Source of the DNA: Membranipora membranacea
Lineage: Eukaryota > Bryozoa > Gymnolaemata > Cheilostomatida > Membraniporidae
Direction of reading: 5' to 3'
DNA length: 64,000 nucleotides
NCBI GenBank assembly: GCA_914767715.1
Contig: OU612071.1
Span: 6,116,993-6,180,992 of the forward strand
Of the stretch, positions 23,966-36,000 are shown piece by piece (the stretch's first letter is position 1; each line of letters begins with the position of its first letter). A program made the position numbers and the translations under genes. The notes below the pieces were generated by a model that was given only the letters and a program-made list of their open reading frames with translations, was not told the origin of the DNA and searched no databases.

Positions 23966-25449
23966 CATTTACAGCTTGCTATGAATTTTCACGTTTTCTT
24001 TTTATTTTGAATACCATGATTATAATGTATTGTCTGATATTGTATTATTATTATTCACACACGGGTCTCATTCCCAGCAGTTGAACTCAAATGTTATCCA
24101 AAGGGTAAACAGTTCCTTGTCACAGATACTCACATGGTATGGTAGATTGATACGTTTTTAACCAGGCTATTGGTCTTTCAATATGTTAGTACATGCTAGG
24201 CCTTCCAATTGCTTACTCAATCACTAGCCGTGTCTTTGTCAAGGAAACCTGTTGAACACAAATTTATGTATAGCATTCATAACATTCATATGCTAGGCCT
24301 ACAACCATCTAACATTTACACCTAAACAAACAAAGTTTTAACTAGCCTACTTGGTATTGCAGATTCCTTTTTTTCTCTTTACTTTTACCAATAAACATTG
24401 ACACATCAACCTATCTACCTATGCTTGCCTTGCTATTTCCACTATTGTACTGTGAAAACAGTGGCAATGATTCAAGAAACATTAATGAAACTGACGAAAA
24501 CAGTGTGCTGCGCTGTCCTGTGATCATGCTCACTTGGTGCTTGTAGTGTAATTAATGATATTCAATCCCTCTTGAACACATCTAATAGTTGAAGTCTCCT
24601 ACAAGGACACACACAGATCATCATGAATGAAATAAAACAAACATCATATCGTAGTTCAACAACTTAAATAAAAGGTGAACTAAAAGGACTCACCATAATC
24701 AATCAGTAGCTGGTAATCCTTAGCTTCTCTTCGATCCAGTGACTTGACAGATTGAACCACAAATAGGGAACAGATGTGCAGGACCAAGGAATTGAAGGTT
24801 TCTCCTAGGGAGGACTGTATTTACTCTGAGTGATATTACTTCTTCTGTTGTTTACTCAGTACTGTCCACACCACAACATTCACTGCTTAACAAAGTTGTG
24901 GAAAATCCCTATTCCTTTGCTTATCTGTCTCCATTACAGAAACTCAATGACAGTGAGTGAGCATAAGCAATGCCACTGCAGTTAGTAAGGGGACAGGTTT
25001 GTCACTCATTTCGTAGGCTCTAAATTCATACTACTATAACCTGATAACCTACTACTACTACTTGCTAGTTTAAATACTCTATAACTAGTCATGAGCCAAG
25101 TATCACTCTAATACGTAATTAAGGTCACTAATTGGATAATGAACAGTGCACTGTTAAATATTTAATTTGTCTATGTCAAGGTCAATGTGCGAAGCCATTC
25201 ATTATTGATTGTGTTCCCATGGAAAAGTAGAGCATAACCCCCAGCACTTAATGAAAAAGGCAATTACTAAATACCATGGAGGTTACTGGGTGCATTTGTT
25301 TTCATATCTATCTGTACCTTCTGACTTCTGCGGGTGGTTAAATATAACAACATATCTCGAGTGCCCATTTTTGGTACTGACAAATGGAATACAATTTAGA
25401 GTTCCCATGACGTTCATGAAGCATGAGGATCTGAATGAAGCTACTATAT
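23966..25449. other. No gene recognised
   Basis: Downstream of the four-exon gene I see AT-rich sequence with no domain-bearing frame. The 80-codon frame at 25209-25451 overlaps the following MITE's target site and is not supported. Confidence 0.4.
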
Positions 25450-25457
25450 AATACAGC

Positions 25458-25846
25458 CAGGGGCGTATATTCTAAAACAATTCACTCACTGACTTTTAAG
25501 AGATGAGCATAATGATCGGGCGCAGCCCGATCCACACGCCGTAGGCGTGGCGGGGAGGGGCGCTTAAGCGCCCTCCCACCACGGAAATTTTTGCATATCG
25601 GAATCAAAATAGTGCAAGCAGAGAGGTATTTCAATAGCTCACTGAGCTGTTGGGTACTTTCAGAAAACAACTCAATAGCAGTAGAAGTTTACGGTAAAAG
25701 TGCTCCAGTTATAAAGCACCAATTTGAAAAAAAACTGACCTTGATGGGATTCGAACCCACAACAATCTTATTATCAGTGATTATTAGGCAGACGCTCTAC
25801 ACACTGAGCTAAATCTGTGGGCCGTGATTGCTAATATACGCCACTG
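25458..25846 (-). mobile_element. tRNA-containing TIR element (hAT-type MITE), copy 2
   Basis: It has the same termini as 17586-17959 (CAGGGGCGTATATT / AATATACGCCACTG), with an exact duplication AATACAGC at 25450-25457 and 25847-25854. The 389-bp body holds the tRNA-like block on the minus strand (B box GTGGGTTCGAATCCC). Near its left end it has three short GC-rich hairpins: gatcgggcgcagcccgatc, cacgccgtaggcgtg and ggcgcttaagcgcc. Confidence 0.9.
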
Positions 25847-26361
25847 AATACAGCTAACAGAACAGTGAGCTAACCTTTGCAGTGAATAGCCTCAGCATGC
25901 TATTCCTCTATTCCAAGTATTTAATAACTCCTTGATTCTACTCTTAATCGCATCCAAGACCTAGGGAGTAATGTGGGCAAGCAAAATCAGGGAGAATGGT
26001 AGTCAGTTCAAATTACAAATATTATGATATTGATACTGATGAGAGTATGTACATGCCAGGAGTTACTCCTTGGTAAATGTCACTACACATTACTAGTTTG
26101 CCCTTAAGTGCCTCAAGGGCCGGTAGGTACGAAAAACCGAACCACGAACTCACAAGCTACGAACCTTTAAAAAACCGAACCTTCAATGTGTCTGGTAACA
26201 TAATTTCGTCCAATGATGATCTTTGTAACAAAATGTCAAAACTTTGATGAACAGTTATCCTCTCTTGCACTTTGGCAAATGGTAGAGGACAACTCCGATC
26301 CCAGCAGAGAGTTTAGGACATAGGAGCAGGGAGAGAGGGAAGGGAATAGGGAGGGGAGCAG

Positions 26362-26910
26362 CATGGGCCCCTGGGACTTGCATGTCTTTACTTTGCCAAT
26401 GTCCACTATCAACCACCCAAAAAACACCAAACAGGGTAAGACACAAAAAAAATATTTTTTACAACCTACCTTGAAATCTCTCACACTAACTCAGCCCTCC
26501 TTCCTCTTTCATTTGCTTCAGGTTTGAAGGTTCTAGCACAAACAGAGCTGACTTTATGGACCAGAGAAAAATCTACCTGTACAGTATTCACAAAAACCTT
26601 AATGGCAGAAAGGTCAGCACAAGACTGCAGTTAATGCTCACAATCCAACATGATTATTGTACAATTTTTTTATTGCACTTAATTGCTTCTTTTTACACTC
26701 ATATATAATTTCTTAATTATATTCAGTCTTTTTAAGCTCCTAATAACTTATTATTTTTTTAATAATCATAGTTTCCTTCTGATTTCGTACTTTTATACAA
26801 TAAAAGAAGTTGGTAAACTAGTCTCAAAATAATTTTATGGAATTCCGACACTCAGCGCTCCCATTGGCTGAATTCGTCACATGACCATACAGACATTCTT
26901 TGGGAAATCC
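26362..26910 (+). repeat. Left terminal inverted repeat of the giant P element
   Basis: This 549-bp arm is identical to the reverse complement of 41635-42183 except for isolated mismatches (for example near 26899). It holds a candidate donor (CAGG|gtaaga near 26435), a pyrimidine-rich acceptor (ttcatttgcttcag, ending 26520) and an open exon to about 26612. The promoter and first exons of the transposase gene may therefore lie in the TIR. Confidence 0.92.
26521..26612 (+). CDS. Candidate leader exon inside the left TIR
   Basis: An open segment lies between the acceptor 'tttgcttcag' and 'AGAAAG|gtcagc'. One frame has an ATG (MDQRKIYLYSIHKNLNGRK) and ends in phase 0. That phase matches both the first transposase exon found (27680) and, from the mirror copy, the first helicase exon (40728). 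A second frame is also open across the upstream TIR exon, so the frame is undecided. The donor gtcagc is weak. No transcript evidence is available. Confidence 0.35.
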
Positions 26911-27679
26911 TAATATACTAGCAGCCCGGTCTTTTTGAATGCTTAGCTATTGTCTAAAAGTAACGTCACGGTTCTTGCAAAAAGTGTACTTGATTTTTAA
27001 TTGAAATGGCTTATAAGAGACAACAGAGAGATAAGATATCTGTCAAACACTGGTAAGATATAGAAACTAGTTAGTAATTGTGCTACAATCCTCAAGCACA
27101 GCTGCACAAAGGGCTGATAAATGGCAATAAGTAAATAAACTCTCAGCTGGTTAATTTAATTTGACAGCTACAAGTACATGTAACATATATATAGAAATTA
27201 CTCCTTAGCTATACAACCAGGCAATGTATAAACAGATATATATTTATTTTTTTATCTGTTAACACCTGTAAACGGTGATCTAAGTAGACCTCTTTCATTG
27301 TGGGTGTGGATGCAGGCTGCGCTGGGGAGGGTGCGCCTTTGAAGTTGTTTGCACTGTCCATATCAAATCATCCAAATCTATGCATGTTGAGCATAACGTT
27401 ATCACAAAAAAAAAGATTTCTTTGTGGTATGCAGTTCTCACCAGTTCCAACTTGGCCTTTTGTTGAGATTTGTTGATGCATATTAGAAGAATACATGCTA
27501 TCTATAATGATACCGGGTTACATGGTGACGGATGATGAAAGATATGGTGGAATATTGATTGATTTTTTGTGACTGTCACTGTGCGTCTCTAGTGATTGCA
27601 AAATCCTTTCTGTAGGCTTAACAAACACATTGAGTTTCGGGAGCCACTGGCTGCCTATGAGTTGAAAGCGTCCGACTAG

Positions 27680-30600
27680 TATGAATCGTATTGTCAGCAC
27701 CGGGGACATGACAGAGCAGTGGCGATCGGGGTCTTCGGAAAGATTGTTACACAGGTAAGCTTCACCTAAGGCTTTCTATTGAGAAAAGAAACACGTTGCT
27801 CAAGATAGCAAATTACTTGCAACATTCAAATTATCCCCGTACCCTTGAACCTGCTCGATGCGACCGACGATGAGATGTCATACCATGCTTGCAACCATTA
27901 AATGTGTGATCACACGCTATCGTAACAAATCAGTCAATGACCAATGCAGGGGTTCTGGCGATGCAATTGGTTTTTTGTCTGGGTTTTTGTTCAATTAAGG
28001 CAGACAAGTCCAACTTTGCCTGAAATCTAGGTTTGGCAGGAGATTTGTGGCTCAAATGCTGCATCTTCCCTTATTGCTGCATTACCATTGAAGAATAAAG
28101 CAATATGCATTGTTCAGCATAAATAAATTGGTCATTCATTCTACTGCTGTAAACAGGATTCTTGCAAAGAGGGCTTCTCAATAATCACCGCCTGCTCAAT
28201 TTTTTTCCCCACAGGTGTTTCCAGAAGTTGTCAGGGTGCAGAAAAATGGATGTAAATTTTACACCGGCCTGACACAAAAGTTGACACTATCAGTTGTCGA
28301 TCATAACTCCTACGTAAGTGAAAAGGCTTTAATTATAAAATATCTCTAAAATAGTGTTGCGAGGCAAATAATTTTACTTTGCAATGTGAGTTTCAGTTTT
28401 ATTGGTTTGTATATGCAGCATAGGACATTGAATTTTGAAAGAAGTCCATGTTTTGATACAGGTTGGAATAACAGTTTTTAGGTCTTACACCTTACAACTC
28501 GCACTAAGTGGTATTCCATGAGAAGTCATATTTTTTGTAGTGTAGTCGTCCAGCACTAGGAGAGCTAACTAACAAACCCCCCAGTAAGGAAAGACGGGAG
28601 CCAATTCCAGTAGATTTTGAGCTAGAGCAGCCACCAGATGAGCATGATCCTACCTATACACCTGACGATGAAGAAGAAGAAGAAGAGGAAATCCCGCCCA
28701 GCACTCCTCCCCCTAGAGCAGAATGGTCTGGTTTGTTACCAGAAAGTTTAAAAAGTGACAAGGTGTGGATAGAGTTTTTCCAACAGCAGCTCGAAAACTC
28801 TGGCAAGTTCAGAAGATGGGAAGTAAGGTATGGTTTTCTCTAGTCACACATCACTCTTGGATTTTGTCAGAAGCTGATTGTCTTTGTTGACACCGTTTGT
28901 CTCATCTGCATGGTCAAACAGTATTCCAGTGTTTTGTGTTCTGTCTAATGCTGTAAAAATCAACATGACAAAATTGCCTATCACAGCAACAAACATGGTT
29001 ATGTGTATAACATTAAATATGGTACAGGCTTGAACCATTGCTAGTCAAGTAATAACTACAAACGAATATCGTCAGAAAATCCCTCACACTAAATATAGCG
29101 AAGCATCAAATATTACCTGGTCAGAAACTTTCTCCTGGTGTGTCTTCTAACACTACTTTTTTGCTTATTTTAGCGTTATCCAGATTGCTATGGATCTATA
29201 TACTAGATCAGCGACAGCTTACCTCAACCTTGCAAAGGTGCTCAAACTACCAAGCCCTAGGCAGCTTACAAGGTATAAGAACTTCGTCAGCCAAAGTCCA
29301 GGACTGTGTGCAGAGAACCTGCACTGGATGCTCCTCGAAGCAGACCGGAGAGGACTTTCTAAGAGAGGCAGAAGCGGCTTCATTGTATTTGATGAAATAC
29401 AGATTCAGGTATTTATTATCATTTTACGCTGTATTGTATATGTATAGTCTACAAACAAGTGAGATGATTATGAAGCTGTCCTGATAGTAATCACATGTAT
29501 ATGTGATGATACTCTGCCCAATTTATTCCCGTTGGCCTTTCTGTGTTGATCATTACATTACCAGTATATTGGCTGTTGTAGGAAGACCTTCAGTTGGAGT
29601 CAGCCGCCCCAGACAGTAAACTTTGTGGTATGACAGATTACGGTGAAGCGCAAGGTCTTCACAGACTAAGGAAATATGGTGTGTTTATAACATATGGCAG
29701 TTGCCTCAAAACAAGCGTGTAGGGTTTATCATGGTCATCAAACTTTTTTCACAAAGCATTGCATTATAGGCTTCAATGGTTTACAACGAGGAGCAACCAC
29801 GAATTTTAATTTTATTTTCATAAGACCGTTGGACTCTTATAATTCAAGCATCGTTCTAATCACAAATTGATCAAATATTGATTGTAATTGTAATGCTCCA
29901 ATATCTATTAAACTATTTAATCCTTTTAGGTGGCTTGAACACTCTTGCGACCCACATTCTTCAGTTTATTTTTCTGGGGCACACTGGTTTTAAGTGGCCG
30001 GTAGCCTACTATCCGACTACAGAAGCTCATGCTGCCGAGTTGATGATTATCGTGTGGAAGGTCATCAACACCCTGGAGACATATGGATTCGAGGTAATAA
30101 AGAAATTAATTTGTGCTACTGAATAACTCATAACAGTTAGGTCAACCACTGACCTGACCTCACTTGGAGTGCCAAAAAATTGCATTGTGGGATACACCTT
30201 AAAGGTGATAGCAAAACCTAATTTATGCTTTACTGTTTATGTCTTGGCTTTTGCATGTTTGTCATGTTTTGCCATCTGAGATCCAGTGATACATACAAAT
30301 ATACTAGCTGTTGTAATAATTGCAGTGTGATGGAATGCTAATGGATGGGGGCTCCATGCAGGACCGGAAGCACATCTAGATTGGAAAGTTAAGAACCCTA
30401 TGAAAGCCAACAGAGAAGTTATCTGCATGATGGATCCTTGTGTAAGTTGAATACTGAGTTTGTAAACCATTTGATGATCTGGATTCGCTGTGGCGTTATT
30501 TATTACGTTTGATATATATATATATATTAACTTACACCAAAGATGAACTGCAAAAATTAAATGAGAATGTTCATTACACCACTGTATATCTGGTATGAAT

Positions 30601-32161
30601 TATTTATTTTTAACTAATAAATGAAGCTTGTACAAAAAAATTCACAATGTGACAATTATAATGTAGAAAGCTGCAGCTATGCAAAAAATATTAGACAATT
30701 TTGTGCCCATGAAATAAATAACTTTTCTGTCTTTGTACTTGTAGCATGGTATTAAAAAAATCAGAAACTCATTCTTGGCATCAGCCAAGGATTATGACAG
30801 CAAGAGAAGAGTGCGATTAGGAAGGGAGTTCAGCTTCTGGTCCCACTGGGAGGATGCTTACAGATAGGACCAGATGTTCAACTCCCTTCCTATCCATCGG
30901 AAGCTGACTGACGACCACATCTTCGTCACAGACTCAGGGAAGATGAGGAACCATCTGGCTTTCGAAGTGATGAATGACGAAATGCTTCATCTGATGACAG
31001 TGAGTTCATTCTATAAAAAAATAATATGTTAGGATATAGGGAAAGAGATGTTTTTCCAAGAAAATACAAGGTTCCCAATCCCATACACACATCCTTTCAT
31101 AATTTAGGGTGAACAGATGGTCAAGCAGGCAGAACGAATTGCTATCGTTTAGATAACTTCAACTTGTTTGCATCCTTCTTAAAACAGGTAAACAGAGGTT
31201 TCACAGGGTAAACCATCTTCTTTGGCAGGTCATTGCAGAGCTTATATACTGCTACCTTCACTGAATGATTCAATGGACCATTACAGGAATATCAGAAGGA
31301 AGTTGGCCGGACCGATCTAGGATTGACCATCAAAATCCTCACCAACATGGCTATCCTTACACGGAACCTTTTGTCTTTCCAACCCTATGCCACAGCAGAT
31401 GATACCAGACTAGCAGAAAATATGGCCGCACTGAACTTCTTCCAGGAATGGCACACACGCTCAAGACCAGATCCGAAGTAAGAGTCCACATAAACTTCAT
31501 TTCAATTGTTGTGGACAGTTGCTATAAGAATGCTCCGAATCATGCCAAGGAAAATCAATGCATGCGTAAACCTAAAATCAGCTGTATAAAAATAAACTAT
31601 TCTAGTTAAACATGATAAGACGCCATTAGTATAACGTTGCTTGCCGATCTGGTCTTAGTTATTAGAATAATAACCATTGTTGCGTTTGATGTCAAAATGA
31701 CCTAATAATAACAAAGACAATTTTTTTACAAAATGATGTGCGATCTGCATATCAACACTGCTCAGTTAGTTCCTTAATATTTACATGTTCAATTTATATA
31801 ATTTTGCAGGACGTTCATCACTAAGGAGGCCTATGATGATCTCAACTCTACTGTAGTCGCGTTCGAGAATACCATCAAACTCATCTTACAGAAATACCCT
31901 GGTGCCAGAGTAGTAGGAGGCCTGCTGAACTCAGATGTGATAGAGAACATGTTCTCTTCACAGCGATCTCGCTGTAATGGGGCCAACACCAACCCAACAG
32001 TGCTAGCATACAGCAAGTCGATCAACACTATCATCATGACGACGGACTGTACGAGATCAAGGAAGAGGAATGCGGGCACAGACTCTGCTGTTGGACATGC
32101 TCAGCCGTATAACATCTTAGCTGACAAGAGGTTCAGAGAAAAGAAGATGACTGATGTCTAA
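27680..32161 (+). pseudogene. P-element/THAP9-type transposase, ten exons, two lesions
   Basis: Exons are 27680-27754, 28215-28313, 28541-28827, 29174-29408, 29582-29678, 29930-30093, 30326-30441, 30745-30999, 31287-31477 and 31810-32161, with GT-AG junctions and matching phases throughout. It encodes about 620 residues, with an acidic linker (DDEEEEEEEIPPSTPPP) and then the P-type catalytic region. The likely catalytic acids are Asp in VFDEIQIQ, Asp in the CDG box opening exon 7, and Glu in SDVIENMFSSQRS. HGIKKIRNS and NGANTNPTVLAY are family landmarks. No THAP zinc finger was found; the true N terminus is unresolved. Lesions: exon 7 is one base short (near the G5 run at about 30347-30351), and TAG at 30865-30867 in exon 8 (AYR-stop-DQMF). 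Both may be recent mutations or sequence errors. Confidence 0.85.
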
Positions 32162-33063
32162 TCCATATCTATCAACGAAGCTGAAGTTACGCAGAGTGTC
32201 AGCGCGTGAGCGCGAGTCGACTGTCAGTCCGCCCTCTGGTAACTCCCTTCACAAATCGGCCTTTTTCAAGGCCACCAAACAAGACCAAAGAGTCGCTGTT
32301 CAGGTTCCTCAATAGTTCATAATCCTAATGACCATATTGTGATGTGGCACAAGGTAGGTTTGAGGATATTGTATACCTGGAAGGAAGGAAGGAAAAATTG
32401 TCTTTTCATTAATACTTGAAATGGCTAAATTAAAGGCTATGCAAACATTAACTCGCCCTCTTTACTTTATACAGACCTCAGCTAGCCAAAATTAGGTGCC
32501 AGCTAACATTGAGACACAAGCCAAAATGAATTAAGGAAATTAATAGATAGACGAGCTGTAACAGTTCTAGCAGGTAGACTAGCAGTCTTATGTTGGTAAT
32601 TTGAGGTATGATTTGCATCACTGACACCCATTCAACCTTGATTTTTGCCATCACACATGTGTAGGTAATTCATATAATTTCAGCTATGGGATGAGCTGTT
32701 ACGGCAAATAAGATTCACATGCCATTTTAACTAGGTTTTCAATGAAGAGATACAAAGAGAACACAATTACTGAATCAAACCAAAGTGGAAAATAACTCAG
32801 CATCAGACTTAACCAGCTCTACAAAAAGGTTGGGGGGGGCCTCTCATCTTACTTTTCTTGTAGAGATATCCAGAAATCCTTCTCAGTTCAATCATTGCTG
32901 TAGGGCATTACAGGATAAAATATCATGTAGGGCACAGGTTTGTCTCCAGGCAATTCAGATCAATCACTGAATAGCCCGATATTAAAATTTTCATTCAAGA
33001 TGTTCTGCCTATCCTGTGAGTACAAGTTCTGTGTAACATGATCTTATGTCTGAGCAAGCAAAG
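32162..33063. other. Space between convergent transposase and helicase genes
   Basis: No gene is seen in this 0.9 kb. It should hold the 3' untranslated regions and poly(A) sites of both genes. I saw no unambiguous AATAAA close to either stop codon. Confidence 0.5.
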
Positions 33064-36000
33064 TTATATTATTTTCAGCTCACCCTTGTTGCTGGTATCC
33101 TGGTCGCAAAAGATGCAGTACCATGTCAGTTTTTCAATCTCATCTGTCGTCAAGCCCTTATCCAAGCTGGTGCACACCACATGATACCACTCCTCACAGT
33201 AATCACAACAAATCCAGTCATACTCAGCTGCTTTCTTAGATCTGCGCACAACACATGATCTAGACCTGCATTCCTCATCTTCATCCTTGGCCTTTTGTGG
33301 AGCACCCCCGGTGGTTTTCTGTATGTTTAAAAGAGGTAGATATGGTTGACTAACACGAAATAAATTATATTAAGGTAGCAGTGCGAAAAAATGATAGAGG
33401 CTTTTTTTCCCCCTAAAACTGAATGAAAATGTGTTCGAGCAAAATCATTGTCAATATTGTTTCATCTGCCAATTAAGCATACGTGTCTCATTTTATGGAC
33501 GTAGCTCGCCCACCTTGCGTTTTTTAGATGTTGATTCCTCAGTAGCAGCTATCTGCGGTCTGTGCGCAAGCTTTTTGCACTTCTCAAAGTGCGTAACGAG
33601 AGTTTTTCTATACTGATTATTGCCCACGGGCAGGTATTTCTTAATTAAGAGTTTGTTCATTTTTTCCAGCAGTATCTGGTCAGCACCTGGCATCGCATCC
33701 CGCAACTTCTGCTCTATCTCAATATTCAAAAGAAGCGAATGGTATGTGTTTTTGGTGACCTCATCACCATGCAAGAGGCATTCACCTACGGTATGGCAGG
33801 CATCACGGCTTTTTTCTAACACATGAAAATACTCATAAACCTCATCTGTAATTTGCATAAGATTGGTGTTTCGCCTATTTCTCCTGGAGGTCTCAGCTGA
33901 TGTTTCCGGGTATTTTCCCAAGAGAACTTCCTCTTCCGAAGCCTTCATGGCTTGCAGGCATTTGATTGTACGTTTCAGATCCTTGTACTCAGGGCTCAGG
34001 GTTTGGTTTTTTTTGACAAGGGTGCTGATCTTTTTTGTCTGTTCTTTGATTGCCAAATATACTGCTCTGCCACCTACTCTTCTTATCACACCTCTCCCAG
34101 CATCAGATGAAATGTGAAATTGTTCGGAGCTGTATAGGTCAGCTATAGCCTCAGTTCCAGCCTTGGCAGCTTCTGCTTCGAACAGATCTGTCATCATGTC
34201 CCCCATCATCTGCCTAATGTAATTATGATACTTCTCAGGTAGAGATTCTTCTTGCAGGTAAGAGGTTAGTTCCTTGTCTAAAAACTCGTTTATATGCTTG
34301 GAAAGGCTGCTGAATATGATTCCATTTGCAGCATTGTCTGGTTTGATTTTGTTAGCTATAGTGTCTGTATAGAAGGCATTCAGCCGTTGGTTGAGATAGG
34401 AGTGGATGCCGTTTAAGTCAATATCATTCTTTAGATAAAAAACTTCCCGATTGATAAGTTGTTGCTCTTGTCTTACAGGAGCAAGAATTGTCTGTTTAAG
34501 AAGGAGATCCTTGATAATAACGGAATTAGGGGATGAGGTTGACATATTCGAAGTTGATGGCTGAGGGTTTTCGGGAACTTGGCTTTCGTCTGGAAACATA
34601 AACTCTTCATCTTCGCTGTCCGTAAAACCATAGTCATCAGAGATGTCAAATTCTGTCTGACAGCATTCAAATAACGAACTGGAAACAGGTTGCCCCGGAT
34701 TGCTGATGGCGTTGAGAAGCATATCTGTTGGCTTCAGAACTGACTTCCTGGAGAAACCCGTCACATAAAGGCCAGAACGACTCGTCACTCTGCTGACAGC
34801 TACAGCCAATAATGCCGGGTACAACATATCTTCTGCATGTACCTCAACATAGTCAGCTGACAGGCCTTGTGACTTGTGAACTGTTGTGGCGTAACACAGT
34901 AGAAGGGGTATTTGCTTCCTTGAGATCTCCTTCTTATGGATATGGTCATACCTAAAAGTATAAACAAAATTGAATAACTTTCTCTCAGATCATCTGTTGT
35001 TTGTACTTGAACAATATGTGGTCTTTGGCTACCAACAGTATTTACAACTCATTCTGCTGCATTTTCCTCATTGACCACAGCTTCATAGTTATCAAAACCT
35101 ATGTAATGTGCATGCAACTCCGACCTTGCATATAATCGACAGTACTGATACCCAACTTCACAATAATAGATGGCACCTATTATGATTTTTCAGCATGGTT
35201 CTTGGTATATTCTGATGAGGTTTGGTGTTGTTGTGATATTATGAGAGCAAATAGCTAACCTGGTAAACTTTTCAGCCTTAAATGTATGACTCCTGGAGAG
35301 ACTTGGGAAGTGAACTATCACCTCTTCTTGCTTTAATTTTGCAACTTTTCCTCGGAGCCCATTCACCAGCGTATCAGAAAGATTTTTTGTCAGCATAACC
35401 GGTGCGCCAACCTTCAGCATTAGTCTCTAAAGAAAAAGAAATATAAGTACATACATTAGTCATGGCACTGATTGGCATGACAGGATATGGATATTATGGC
35501 CTTTGAACTTTACTGTTGTTTGAAAAATGGGAGCAGCCTGGAAGGTCTTATCATGTGGCAAGTTTTTTTTTGCAGCTGCATTACAAGGCTGGCTGGAAGG
35601 GGGGTACAATCAAAGTGTTCCAGCACACTATGAAATTTATATCTTTTTACAAAAAAATCTGCCTTCAGCCGGAATTGAACTGGGGTCTCTTCCGCTGGGA
35701 TGAACAACTTAACAACTGAGCTATGTGGGATTTGATATCAATAAGGAATACACTGATGTTAAATCCTGTGCAGAATGTTTATCTAAGATTTACGCTTTGT
35801 GTTAATAATTACATCATGCAATGGACAGTGGACAAAGACAATTGATGTAATTAACTAGCTCCAGGGATTTCATTGCTTGATGCAAGCAGGGAGTTACAAA
35901 CAGTTTTCAAACTCCTTGATGCAAGCAAGGAGTTGATGCAAGCTACCATTCTCAAAGATACATAGCTGTGCCAGCTGTGCCAATTGTGCCCAAGTTGACA

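Noticed and set aside
26236-26484. Minus-strand frames over the TIR end (and their mirror at 37293 and 41325)
   Set aside because: Similar peptides appear only because the TIR sequence is repeated. There is no start or splice support.
27518-27709. Minus-strand 63-codon frame
   Set aside because: It has no domain or splice context and overlaps the transposase exon on the other strand.
27681-27754. ATG at 27681 as the transposase start
   Set aside because: That frame, spliced to exon 28215, soon meets a stop. The frame in phase with all later exons has no ATG here.
30865-30867. Claim of a reassigned nuclear genetic code
   Set aside because: The TRIM-like gene ends in TGA, the helicase and transposase in TAA, and the unknown gene in TAG. 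A few TAG codons in mobile or uncertain genes are not enough.
33493-34827. A 444-codon minus-strand frame as a stand-alone gene
   Set aside because: Its first residues are the end of helicase motif VI, and a phase-matched acceptor lies upstream at 34951. A good donor (AAG|gtgggc) precedes the frame's stop. It is exon 8 of the PIF1-PHD gene.
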